A stretch of 9,151 nt of DNA, from assembly GCA_013813605.1 (NCBI GenBank), contig JACCRL010000371.1, forward strand, positions 1 through 9,151. Direction: 5' to 3'. This document shows, one piece after another, positions 1-6,807 of the stretch. Source of the stretch: Gemmatimonadaceae bacterium (GTDB lineage: Bacteria; Gemmatimonadota; Gemmatimonadetes; Gemmatimonadales; Gemmatimonadaceae). Numbering within the stretch: position 1 is the first letter of the stretch; each line of letters begins with the position of its first letter. The notes beneath the pieces are model-generated. The model was not told where the DNA came from, did not search any database, and was given only the letters and a program-made list of their open reading frames with translations. The position numbers were made by a program, and so were the translations under genes.

Positions 1-1413
1 CTGCAGACGCTCCGTCGCGACACCGATGCGGAAGTCCTGCGCCGCCGCTGGTCTGACATCCCGCCGATCCTCGTTGACCTGCTGCTGGTGCTCAGCGTCG
101 TCGGGATCGCCCTCACGCGAACGCGCACGGAAAAGCAGGCGCTCTACATGAGCGGTGCGGTGGGGGCCGCTATCCTCGCGCTCGTGCTGAGTGCGACTCT
201 CCTTTCGTGGGCGGCGCGGCGCGGGGTACGCCGCGGATGGCCGTACGTCGTGCGTCAGGGCGTCGCAAACCTTTACCGGCCAGGCAATCAGACGCGGTCG
301 GTGACACTGGCGCTCGGGTTCGGCGCCTTCCTCATCAGCACGCTGTACCTCGTGCAGCAGAACGTGCTGCGCCAGTTCACGAGCGTTGCCGCCGCCTCGC
401 GCGGGAACGTATTCTTCATGGACGTACAGCAGGACCAGGCCGACGGACTCGTCTCGATTGTGAAGTCGCGCGGCGATGAGGTCGTGCAGCTGGCGCCCGT
501 CGTCAACATGCGGGTTGCGTCCATCAATGGAAAGTCGGCCGCCGACATGATTCAGGAATCGCGGCGAAAAAAGCAAAGGCCGTCGTGGGCGTTGCGGCGC
601 GACTATCGCTCGACCTACCGGGCGGAGCCGGCGACGAGCGAAACCATTATCTCCGGGAAATGGTTCAGCGCTGCATCGCTGAGGGCGGCGGCCGATACCG
701 GGGAGATCTCCGTCGCTGACGATATCATGGAGGAGCTCGGCCTCAAGCTCGGCGACATCGTGACCTGGAATGTCCAGAGCGTCGAGATCCCCACCCGCAT
801 CACGAGCTTCAGGACGGTCAACTGGTCGCGATTCGAGCCGAATTTCTTTGTCGTCTTCCCGCCACCGATGTTGAGCGCCGCGCCGAAACAGTTCCTGTTG
901 CTGGCTCAGGTCGCGAGTCCCGCCGGCGTCACGCTGCTGCAGCGCGCCGCGGTCGACAGCTATCCGAACGTCTCGAGCATCGACCTCACGTCGATCAAGA
1001 ACACGATCGACAAAATCGTGAAGAGAGTCTCGCTGGCGATCCGGTTCATGGCTCTTTTCAGCCTCGCGGTGGCAATCCCCGTGTTATTCAGCGCCGTTTC
1101 GGCCACACGCCGCGCGCGAGTGCGGGAGGGAGTGCTGCTCAAGACGCTCGGCGCCACTCGCGGCCAGATCGTGCGGATTCTACTCGCCGAATATTCGCTG
1201 CTGGGGCTGATGGGCGCGCTAACGGGGATGCTGCTCTCGATTGGGGGAGGCTGGGCGGTCGTGCGCTTCATTTTCAACACGCCATTCACTCCGGCGCCCG
1301 GACCGGTGCTCGCGATCGCCGCCGTGATCGTGGCGATGACACTGCTGATCGGCCTGCTGGCGGGGCGCGATGTGTTCCGGGAGACGCCGATCGCCGCGCT
1401 CCGCGAAAGCTAG
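1..1413 (+). CDS. ABC transporter permease, FtsX/YbbP type, C-terminal part (5' partial)
   Basis: The reading frame is open from the first base, so the start lies outside the window; the GTG at 88 is only an internal codon. About 470 residues remain. Numbered from the window edge, hydrophobic segments lie near residues 20-40, 50-72 and 100-121. They are followed by a roughly 200-residue extracytoplasmic domain and three more C-terminal TM segments. The last three carry the FtsX-type signature: a cytoplasmic loop with arginine pairs followed by LLKTLGATRGQI, ending with the PIAALRES tail common in this family. The central stretch PYVVRQGVANLYRPGNQTR marks the second half of the long YbbP-like permeases (about 800 residues). 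These normally pair with a separate ATPase and move lipophilic or lipoprotein cargo across the inner membrane. The ATPase would be expected to the left. The substrate cannot be told from sequence. The stop meets the next gene tail to tail, with 2 nt between them. Confidence 0.9.
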   Translation: MQTLRRDTDAEVLRRRWSDIPPILVDLLLVLSVVGIALTRTRTEKQALYMSGAVGAAILALVLSATLLSWAARRGVRRGWPYVVRQGVANLYRPGNQTRSVTLALGFGAFLISTLYLVQQNVLRQFTSVAAASRGNVFFMDVQQDQADGLVSIVKSRGDEVVQLAPVVNMRVASINGKSAADMIQESRRKKQRPSWALRRDYRSTYRAEPATSETIISGKWFSAASLRAAADTGEISVADDIMEELGLKLGDIVTWNVQSVEIPTRITSFRTVNWSRFEPNFFVVFPPPMLSAAPKQFLLLAQVASPAGVTLLQRAAVDSYPNVSSIDLTSIKNTIDKIVKRVSLAIRFMALFSLAVAIPVLFSAVSATRRARVREGVLLKTLGATRGQIVRILLAEYSLLGLMGALTGMLLSIGGGWAVVRFIFNTPFTPAPGPVLAIAAVIVAMTLLIGLLAGRDVFRETPIAALRES

Positions 1414-1415
1414 CG

Positions 1416-3179
1416 CTACTTCACGCGCAGGACATACACGTGCGCCCCCGGGAAGCTGATGAGCGCTCCCCCGCCATCGACGATCGCGACGTTCCTCGGC
1501 GCGGCATTGGCGGGCACGGCAATCCTGTAGTACGAGCCTGTGCCGGAGCGATTTCTGGAAAAGATGGTTTGCTGTGCGGCGCCGATCTCGCGCACCTTGA
1601 GTGGGTAAACGGCGGCGGCCTTGCTGATCAGGGCCTCGATTGGAGGCATGACGTTGCGCATGTCGTAGGACCTGTAGTTGAACTTGCCGTCAAGATTCGC
1701 GATGCCGAGGTGGTCCGCGTAATTGGTGACGAGGAAGTTGGCGACGACGGTGTCGAGAGGAACTCCGACCGCGGCGACAAAATTCTTTACGCTCGTATCC
1801 GGGCCCGCGGCGAGCTTGCGAGTGAATCCCCTGATGTCCGCGCTCCTGTAGGTGTCGGCCGAGTAGCGAAGGACCGCCCAACCGGCACCGCGCGCGGCAA
1901 TGCTCGTGTCCGCATCGGCACTGAGCCCTGAAAAGGCTTCGGTGTCGACCAGGTAGTACCTGAAGCGGGCGAGGTTCTGGTAGAAGAACGCACTGAAATC
2001 ATTTGCGGCGGCGACGTCGTTCGGCGGCACCAGCTGCTGAATGGTAAGCGTCTGCGTTTCGGTGAAGCGCCGTTGCGCGCGGCCCACCACCTCCTCCGCG
2101 AAATGCGACAGCGCCTCATCGAGCCACGTGGCCTCGAACGCGCTGACAGCGGGATTAAGGAAACGATTCCCGGCGTTGATCATGTGTTGGAACTCGTGCG
2201 CGATCGTTCCGCGCGTTCCCTGCCGGACAGAGGCGGTCGTTCTGACGTTGTTGTTGAACTTCCCGGTCGGGTCCGGCGCGAGCAGGTAAAAAATCTCACC
2301 CTCGTTGCTCTGCCTGCAGCCCGCCGCGGTGGGCGGAAAGAAGTCGCCCCCGAAAAAGAATCCCGCCACGAAGCTGGCTTCCCTTGGCGAAGGTGGGGTG
2401 AGCAGGTTGACCTGCGGCGTAAACAGGAGGATGACGTGCTGATTCCGGTCCACGTCGGTGGGATTGCCGAAGTAGGCGCTGTCGGTCGGAAATGTCAGGT
2501 CATCGAATTCCCTCGAGATCTCGGTGAGCTCCGTGGTCGAGAACGCACCCGCGCCACCCAGCGTGTCCACCGCAATGATTGCGCGGCGGCTCACCGCGCG
2601 CACAACGGCGCGCGTGCGGATGAAGTTCTCGCAGAGATTGGAGCTGTTGGCACTCGGGACCTTGACGCTGATCGTATCGCCGACAGCGGGCAGCGCGCGG
2701 ACCGCGTTCACCGATGCGCTCTTTCTGACTGACAACCCCTGGATCCCGGTCACCGCGGCGCGCGCGATTGGCAGCGACGATCTCTCGTATGCCCGCAACC
2801 GTTTTTCGAAGCGCAGCTGAGCCTCCCCAGCCGGGAGCGGCGAGGCCGCGAGCGCTGACCAGGGCACACTTGCCTGGGCAGCGGCGGCAGCCGCCGCGGA
2901 GACGGATGCTCCCGACCGAACATCTGCCTTGACCTGATAGCTCGCCACCCTGTCCAGCCGTGGCTCCGAGTTGCCGACGATCACCACGAATTCGGAGGCA
3001 GCCGGGCCGGAGGGAAGGTTGAGGCCGTTGGGAATGTCAGACGGAATCAGGACGCGCACTTCGCCCGCCTGCATCGTACTCAAATCGCTCTGGTCGATTC
3101 GGGGACCGGCTGGGTCGCTGCCCCCGCCGCACCCGGCAAGGAGCAGGAAAAAGGCTGACACGCTCTTCTTCATCATCAT
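1416..3179 (-). CDS. Lipid-anchored zinc metalloprotease with HEFQH motif (M30/hyicolysin-like)
   Basis: The product is 587 residues from the first ATG of an ATG-ATG-ATG run at 3179/3176/3173. An in-frame ATG at 3230 exists, but the intervening 17 residues look non-coding and would bury the signal peptide. Residues 1-17 form a lipoprotein signal (KK, FFLLL, lipobox LAGC with Cys17), followed by a flexible GGGSDP linker, so export and lipid anchoring are likely. The catalytic core is GTIAHEFQHMIN: H328, E329 and H332 fit a zinc-metallopeptidase HExxH. E355 in WLDEALSHFAEE is the probable third ligand, the arrangement seen in M30-type enzymes. The preceding acidic stretch PTDVDRNQHVILLFTP is also typical of them. 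Residues 94-101 are a poly-alanine tract of unknown meaning. The C-terminal ~60 residues look like a small beta domain. The protease call is firm on the motif, the exact family less so, and the substrate is unknown. No Shine-Dalgarno is seen. Confidence 0.85.
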   Translation of the reverse strand: MMMKKSVSAFFLLLAGCGGGSDPAGPRIDQSDLSTMQAGEVRVLIPSDIPNGLNLPSGPAASEFVVIVGNSEPRLDRVASYQVKADVRSGASVSAAAAAAAQASVPWSALAASPLPAGEAQLRFEKRLRAYERSSLPIARAAVTGIQGLSVRKSASVNAVRALPAVGDTISVKVPSANSSNLCENFIRTRAVVRAVSRRAIIAVDTLGGAGAFSTTELTEISREFDDLTFPTDSAYFGNPTDVDRNQHVILLFTPQVNLLTPPSPREASFVAGFFFGGDFFPPTAAGCRQSNEGEIFYLLAPDPTGKFNNNVRTTASVRQGTRGTIAHEFQHMINAGNRFLNPAVSAFEATWLDEALSHFAEEVVGRAQRRFTETQTLTIQQLVPPNDVAAANDFSAFFYQNLARFRYYLVDTEAFSGLSADADTSIAARGAGWAVLRYSADTYRSADIRGFTRKLAAGPDTSVKNFVAAVGVPLDTVVANFLVTNYADHLGIANLDGKFNYRSYDMRNVMPPIEALISKAAAVYPLKVREIGAAQQTIFSRNRSGTGSYYRIAVPANAAPRNVAIVDGGGALISFPGAHVYVLRVK

Positions 3180-3180
3180 G

Positions 3181-3194
3181 CAATCTAAGGATTG
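3181..3194. repeat. Short inverted repeat CAATC-TAAG-GATTG upstream of the protease gene
   Basis: Two 5-nt arms (CAATC and GATTG) are separated by 4 nt. The repeat ends 1 nt before the protease start codon, inside the intergenic region shared with the divergent MarR gene. MarR proteins often bind short palindromes in such divergent regions, so this could be an operator. The arms are short and chance cannot be excluded. Confidence 0.3.
3182..3188 (-). promoter_or_regulatory. Candidate -10 element of the protease gene
   Basis: On the minus strand the sequence reads TTAGATT. If the hexamer is TTAGAT (3188-3183), exactly 6 nt separate it from the second ATG of the ATG triplet, the same spacing as at three other genes here. 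A start site would then fall on or beside an ATG, giving a leaderless message. No -35 resembling TTGACA lies at the right distance, so the call is weak. Confidence 0.35.
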
Positions 3195-3235
3195 GACCGC
3201 AGGCCGGGCGTCCGATGCGCCGCCGTCCATTTTGC

Positions 3236-3264
3236 TTGACCCGCCCCGTGACGACCCCTAGACT
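3236..3264 (+). promoter_or_regulatory. Sigma-70-type promoter of the MarR gene, leaderless geometry
   Basis: TTGACC (3236-3241) and TAGACT (3259-3264) are separated by exactly 17 nt, an ideal housekeeping-sigma layout. Only 6 nt lie between the -10 box and the ATG at 3271, so the expected transcription start coincides with the A of the start codon. No ribosome-binding site is possible between them. This is the best promoter in the window and the strongest case for a leaderless mRNA. Confidence 0.8.
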
Positions 3265-3270
3265 GACGCC

Positions 3271-3735
3271 ATGCCTTCAGTCCCGAAGCACCCGGAGAAC
3301 TTCCGCACGCGCGAGCAGCGCGCGACCGTCGGGCTGCTGAGCACTGCTGACGCGGTCCGCCGCCAGCTCTCGAGGGTGGTCGAGCCGCACGGCATCACGC
3401 TCCAGCAGTTCAACGTGCTCCGGATACTTCGGGGAGCGGGGGAAATGGGGCTTCCGACGCTGACCGTCGGGGAGCGGATGATCGAGCAGACGCCCGGCGT
3501 AACGCGGCTGGTGGACCGCCTCGAAAAGAAAAACCTCGTCACGAGGGTGCCGTGCCCGACGGACCGCAGGCGAGTTTACTGCCGCATTACTGAAAGCGGG
3601 CTCGAGCTGCTCGCGACGCTCGACGAGCCGATCAGCCGCGCGGACTACAGCGCGGTCTCGGCCCTCGAAGCGGCTGACCTCGACGATCTGATCGCCGCGC
3701 TCGACAGAATCCGCGCCGCCAACCCCGTCACCTGA
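3271..3735 (+). CDS. MarR-family winged-helix transcriptional regulator
   Basis: The product is 154 residues, the usual MarR length. The N-terminal helices (about 15-45) form the dimerisation part. A winged helix-turn-helix follows: recognition helix around residues 74-90 (TPGVTRLVDRLEKKNLV), then the beta-wing PTDRRRVYCRIT at 97-108 with the DRR motif that contacts the minor groove. C-terminal helices close the dimer interface. MarR proteins are usually repressors released by small phenolic ligands or by cysteine oxidation. Two cysteines, C95 and C104, flank the wing; C95 sits where most relatives have Asp or another polar residue. The start is fixed by the promoter 6 nt upstream. The gene is divergent from the protease and overlaps the convergent hydroxylase gene by 8 bp. 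Its targets are not known; the divergent gene is the first candidate. Confidence 0.92.
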   Translation: MPSVPKHPENFRTREQRATVGLLSTADAVRRQLSRVVEPHGITLQQFNVLRILRGAGEMGLPTLTVGERMIEQTPGVTRLVDRLEKKNLVTRVPCPTDRRRVYCRITESGLELLATLDEPISRADYSAVSALEAADLDDLIAALDRIRAANPVT

Positions 3736-4522
3736 TGGCCCCGATCCGGCGGCCGGCTTCCTCGACCGCCTGATAGAGCTGGTCGAACGACTCGGTCACG
3801 AAGAGCACATCCTGAAAGTGATCGATCTCGAAATGCTGGTTGAATACCGCGTCGAGTGAAAAGGGCCGCCGGTCGCACTTGCGGCCGAGCGCATTGGCCG
3901 CGTCGCCGTGAGAGGAAATAAGGCCGCTGCCGTAGACCTTGATGTCTCCGTCCTCGCGAATGAGTCCAAATTCGACGGTAAACCAGAAGAGGCGCGCCAT
4001 GCGAGTCGTGTCTTCTTCGTTCTCGGCCGCGGCCGCCACCTGGCCGTAGTGCTGGAGAAAATCGGCAAATACCGGATCGGCGTGCAGTGGTACGTGACCG
4101 AAGACATCGTGAAAGATGTCCGGCTCGGGGAGATAATCGAGCTGCTCCCGCGTCCTGATCGTCACCGTCGTGGGAAACTTGCGCAGCGAAAGGCACTGGA
4201 AAAAACTTTTCGCCGGGATGAACCCGGAAACCGGCACCGCTTCCCATCCCGTCGGCGGCGCGAGGCGCCGATTCACTTCGGCGAGGTCGGGAACAGTCTC
4301 GCGCTTGAGGCCGATCGTGTCGGCGCCGCGCAGGAATATCTTGCTGCCGTTCCTGCGCAGCTCCTTCATCCTCCGCTCGTAAAGCAGCCCCCAGACGTCA
4401 TGATCGTCGGCGGTGTAGGCGTTCCAGTCCTGCTTTATGAGGACCGACGGGTCTTCAAGAAGATCATTGAGCGCGGTAGCCGATTGCTGCACAGGGAACT
4501 CCGGATGCGGGTCGCATCCCAA
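3728..4522 (-). CDS. phhA: Phenylalanine-4-hydroxylase (tetrahydropterin- and iron-dependent)
   Basis: The enzyme converts L-phenylalanine to L-tyrosine with O2, a tetrahydropterin and non-haem iron(II) in the cytoplasm. The product is 264 residues, the size of bacterial single-domain enzymes without the animal regulatory ACT domain. The iron site is complete: H138 and H143 in PDIFHDVFGHVPLH, and E184 in RLFWFTVEFGLI. From the TTG start these numbers equal those I recall for the Chromobacterium violaceum enzyme (138/143/184). The TTG at 4522 has GGAG 5 nt upstream. A GTG at 4492 also has GGAG 6 nt upstream and would remove 10 residues without touching the core. Only 2 nt separate the TTG from the stop of the upstream kinase gene, so translational coupling is likely. 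No pterin-4a-carbinolamine dehydratase gene is in the window. The 3' end overlaps the MarR gene by 8 bp (TCACCTGA). Confidence 0.95.
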   Translation of the reverse strand: MGCDPHPEFPVQQSATALNDLLEDPSVLIKQDWNAYTADDHDVWGLLYERRMKELRRNGSKIFLRGADTIGLKRETVPDLAEVNRRLAPPTGWEAVPVSGFIPAKSFFQCLSLRKFPTTVTIRTREQLDYLPEPDIFHDVFGHVPLHADPVFADFLQHYGQVAAAAENEEDTTRMARLFWFTVEFGLIREDGDIKVYGSGLISSHGDAANALGRKCDRRPFSLDAVFNQHFEIDHFQDVLFVTESFDQLYQAVEEAGRRIGAIR

Positions 4523-4524
4523 AG

Positions 4525-5865
4525 CTACTCCGGTGGATTCGCCTCTGAAAGCGGTGGCGGCGCGCCTTGACGTAAAGGGCGCCTGAGAGGCAGGCTCAGC
4601 GTGAACACCGACCCGACGTCAACGGCGCTTGCGACGCGTACTTCTCCGCTCATCGCGCGGGCAAGGTCGCGGCTGATCGCGAGGCCGAGGCCCGTGCCGC
4701 CGGCAGGCACCGATCCAGCGGGACGAAGCTGCACAAAGGGCTCGAAGATCAGCTCCAGCTTGTTTTGCGGAATACCCGGGCCCGTGTCCCGCACGCGAAT
4801 CAGAACGCAATCGCCCTCGACCGCCCATTCCAGCTGCACGGTACCACCGGGTGGCGTGAATTTGACCGCGTTCGCGAGGAGGTTGACGATCACCTGCTGA
4901 ACTCTTTCCCGGTCCGCGTAGGCGGTAAGCGTCGTGTCTCCGCCCAGGCGCTGGTAGGTGATGTGCTTCTTCGCGAATTGCGGAATCACCAGGCTCTCCG
5001 CACCACGCAGCGTCTCGTCGATGGGAATGTCCGATAGCGTGAGCTCGACGGTGCCGCCCTCGAGCTTGGCGAAGTCGAGGATCATGTTGACGAGCATCAA
5101 CAGGTGCTCCTGCGCCTGGTGAATTCTGTCGACGTCCTGGCGCTGCGCGGCGCTCAGCGCGCCGTGGATATTTTGCTGCAGAATCTCGAGATAGCCCGAC
5201 ACAGCGTGGAGAGGAGTGCGAAACTCGTGGCTAAGTCTCGCGAACAGCTCCGACTTGATCCTGTTGGCAGATTCTGCTTCGCGGCGCGCCGACTGCTCGC
5301 CCTCGAGCGCGAGCTCCAGCTCGCGCGTTCGTTGCGCGACGCGGGCGTTTAGCACGCGGTTGAGAGCGTGAATGCTCTCCTGCGTCTCGCGCCTCGCTGA
5401 CAGGTCGCGCATCAGCCAGCAAAGCGCTGCCTTGCCACCGGCACGTTCCTCCAGCGTCGTCACCGTGACTTCCACCGGGACAGCCGTGCCGTCGCGCAGG
5501 CGCACCTCGAGCTGCCACCGGTCGATACCACGTCCGGACTTGATTCCTTCCATTCGCGCGGCGACGGCGCCGCGCTCGTGGTGGTCAACGAAAGACGCGA
5601 CCGATTCGTCGAGCAAGGACCTGGCCGAAACGCCCAGCAGGTGGGCGGCGGCCGCATTCGCCTCCTCGATGACGCCGGCTTCATCAGTCACGAGAAAAGG
5701 ATCCTGCGCGAACTCGAACAGCGACTGAAAGCGGCCGCGCTCGGTCTCGAGCTGCTTTACGGCGTCGATCAGCGCATGGTTGAGCGCCGTGACCACCTCT
5801 TCGGCGTTGCTAAGAAGCTCGAGTGCATCGAGCAGCTCAGTCTGCGGCACCATGTCGGCTGCCAC
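4525..5865 (-). CDS. Soluble PAS-domain sensor histidine kinase
   Basis: The product is 446 residues from GTG, with domains in order. An N-terminal helical stretch covers about 1-45. A PAS domain covers about 46-160 (QDPFLVTDEAGVIEEAN, then the beta-strands after DGTAVPVEVTV). A coiled-coil linker covers about 160-205. In the HisKA domain, the phospho-accepting His is H213 in LSHEFRTPLHAVSGYLEIL. The ATPase has an N box (NLLANAVKF, 328-336), G1 (DTGPGIP, 360-366), F (FEPF) and G2 (GGTGLGLAI). All boxes needed for autophosphorylation are present. No TM segment is seen, so the input is cytoplasmic, probably a ligand or redox state read by PAS. No response regulator is in the window, so it is an orphan locally. 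The start is unsure: an in-frame ATG follows at 5853, neither has a good Shine-Dalgarno, and the frame stays open upstream to 6012 without ATG, GTG or TTG. The stop lies 2 nt before the hydroxylase start. Confidence 0.92.
   Translation of the reverse strand: MAADMVPQTELLDALELLSNAEEVVTALNHALIDAVKQLETERGRFQSLFEFAQDPFLVTDEAGVIEEANAAAAHLLGVSARSLLDESVASFVDHHERGAVAARMEGIKSGRGIDRWQLEVRLRDGTAVPVEVTVTTLEERAGGKAALCWLMRDLSARRETQESIHALNRVLNARVAQRTRELELALEGEQSARREAESANRIKSELFARLSHEFRTPLHAVSGYLEILQQNIHGALSAAQRQDVDRIHQAQEHLLMLVNMILDFAKLEGGTVELTLSDIPIDETLRGAESLVIPQFAKKHITYQRLGGDTTLTAYADRERVQQVIVNLLANAVKFTPPGGTVQLEWAVEGDCVLIRVRDTGPGIPQNKLELIFEPFVQLRPAGSVPAGGTGLGLAISRDLARAMSGEVRVASAVDVGSVFTLSLPLRRPLRQGAPPPLSEANPPE
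4528..4531 (-). promoter_or_regulatory. Shine-Dalgarno GGAG for the TTG start of the hydroxylase gene
   Basis: Minus strand: GGAG, then TAG (the kinase stop), then CT, then the start codon TTG. Spacing is 5 nt, and the site sits inside the last codons of the kinase gene. Ribosomes finishing the kinase would therefore be placed on the hydroxylase start. It supports TTG as a real initiator, though a competing GGAG precedes the GTG at 4492. Confidence 0.5.
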
Positions 5866-6040
5866 CCGCGGGTTGCTCAGCTCTTCCAGCTTTTGGCGCG
5901 AGCCAGAAACTGCCGCTGCCAGACGGGCCAGGTCGGCGCTGCTGGGAAGAGAAGTCTGGAACCGGATCGGGTGACTCTTCAGGATGTCGGGGTCAAGGAG
6001 GAGGGGCAGACCTCACAGAAACGGCCTAATGCCGCCTCCC

Positions 6041-6068
6041 ACCATACTCCGGCGGGGCGGCGGCGCAA
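6041..6068 (-). promoter_or_regulatory. Weak candidate promoter for the kinase-hydroxylase operon
   Basis: On the minus strand, TTGCGC (6068-6063) and TATGGT (6046-6041) are 16 nt apart. This would give a 5' leader of about 170 nt before the GTG at 5865. The hexamers match the consensus only partly and lie in GC-rich DNA. It is offered as the best candidate seen, not as an established promoter. Confidence 0.2.
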
Positions 6069-6110
6069 GAGCGAGAATGGATTTGGGCGCTTACGGAGCT
6101 TAGGTGAGCG

Positions 6111-6135
6111 CTGAGGGGCACAAGTGCCGCCCCAG
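6111..6135. other. Imperfect GC-rich hairpin in the intergenic region
   Basis: Arms CTGAGGGGCAC and GTGCCGCCCCAG face each other across AA. They pair with one mismatch and one bulged base. There is no T-run on either side, so it is not a standard intrinsic terminator. It lies about 70 bp before membrane protein A, upstream of its probable transcription start, so an operator or DNA structure is as likely as an RNA element. Confidence 0.35.
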
Positions 6136-6193
6136 CTACCGCTGCTACACGATGCGCTTGAACTGCCTCATCTCAGCGGCCTCGCTCACTTCG

Positions 6194-6199
6194 TAGATT
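6194..6199 (+). promoter_or_regulatory. Candidate -10 box TAGATT of membrane protein A, leaderless geometry
   Basis: TAGATT ends exactly 6 nt before the ATG at 6206, the same distance as the TAGACT box of the MarR gene. No Shine-Dalgarno is seen (TTTCCAG precedes the ATG). The -35 region at a 17-nt distance (TCTCAG) is poor, so an activator or another sigma factor may be involved. An in-frame TAG within this box rules out an upstream start in that frame. Confidence 0.45.
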
Positions 6200-6205
6200 T
6201 TCCAG

Positions 6206-6736
6206 ATGCGATTGACTCAGAATCCTCCCGCTGCCGCAGCTGCCGGCACTCGCGAGGAGCTGCAGAACGCAGTGCGCGACATCCGGCAGAGCGTAAAGGA
6301 TCAGGTTGCGGCGGCAAAAGCGGAGGCACCGACCGCTCAGGGACCGACCCCGCCCGGCCCCCCAAGTCTGCCCGACGGCGGTCGCATCACGGTCGTGGGG
6401 TCGCCAGACTTTCCGTTCGGCGCGGGTGGCCAGATTTCACGGGAAGCCTCCGACTTTGCGATCATCTTCGTAGCGATGGTCGCCGCTGTGCTGGTACTGC
6501 TTCCGGTGACGCGCGCCTGGGCCCGCCGCATTGATCCCGACCGAAAGGGCGGAGCGCAGATTCCCGCCGACCTTTCCGCGCAGATCGCGCAGTTGAACCA
6601 GTCGGTGGATGCAATCGCGCTGGAAGTCGAGCGCATCTCGGAGGGCCAGCGTTTCACGACGCGGCTGTTGTCCGAACAGCGAGCGGAGGCCGGCCGGCCG
6701 ATGCTCACGGGTGGAGAAAAGAAAAACCCCCTCTAG
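6206..6736 (+). CDS. Single-pass membrane protein A with conserved ALEVERI/EGQRF C-terminal block
   Basis: The product is 176 residues and its function is not recognised. Residues 15-40 (TREELQNAVRDIRQSVKDQV) are a charged helix or short coiled coil. Residues 45-80 form a Pro/Gly-rich linker. Residues 83-100 are one TM helix ending in VLVLLP, followed by the basic AWARRI. Residues 118-160 are a second amphipathic helix containing ALEVERISEGQRFTTRLLSE. The same order of parts and the same LLP, ARRI and ALEVERI/EGQRF motifs recur in the partial gene at the right edge, so the two are paralogues. The positive residues after the TM suggest the C-terminal helix is cytoplasmic. The repeated coiled-coil design suggests an oligomeric scaffold or a partner-binding protein, but nothing catalytic is visible. 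The ATG is chosen because an in-frame stop lies just upstream and a -10 box lies 6 nt away. Confidence 0.8.
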   Translation: MRLTQNPPAAAAAGTREELQNAVRDIRQSVKDQVAAAKAEAPTAQGPTPPGPPSLPDGGRITVVGSPDFPFGAGGQISREASDFAIIFVAMVAAVLVLLPVTRAWARRIDPDRKGGAQIPADLSAQIAQLNQSVDAIALEVERISEGQRFTTRLLSEQRAEAGRPMLTGGEKKNPL

Positions 6737-6752
6737 GGCTGTTCGGAACGCC

Positions 6753-6783
6753 AAAAAAAAAGCGGCACCCATTGGGTGCCGCT
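6753..6783 (-). terminator. Intrinsic terminator of the four-cysteine lipoprotein gene
   Basis: Read on the minus strand, the perfect 10-bp arms AGCGGCACCC and GGGTGCCGCT are joined by a 3-nt loop (AAT) and followed at once by eight T. It lies 25 bp beyond the lipoprotein stop. The stem could slow transcripts from the convergent gene A, but the plus-strand flank (CTCTTGT) lacks a proper T-run. Confidence 0.93.
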
Positions 6784-6807
6784 CTCTTGTGCAAAAAAAC
6801 GAAGGCT

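Larger units (their letters stand above)
5866..6205. other. Intergenic region between the kinase and membrane protein A
   Basis: This stretch of 340 bp separates divergent genes and holds no convincing gene. On the minus strand the kinase frame stays open through 5866-6012 (a stop lies at 6013-6015), and the translation looks protein-like (for example ARLAAAVSGSRQKLEELSN). Part of it may therefore belong to the kinase through an unusual start. The remainder holds an imperfect hairpin, a weak candidate kinase promoter, and the -10 element of the rightward gene. Open frames on the plus strand here are arginine- and proline-rich shadows. Confidence 0.6.

Noticed and set aside
2073..2732. 219-residue plus-strand open frame inside the protease gene
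   Set aside because: It opposes the HEFQH region of a convincing protease; its composition is that of a reverse-complement frame.
5578..6114. Long plus-strand open frame opposite the kinase gene and its upstream region
   Set aside because: It lies antisense to the complete kinase domains and is rich in Arg/Gly. It has no motif and no start signals; a shadow of GC-rich coding DNA.
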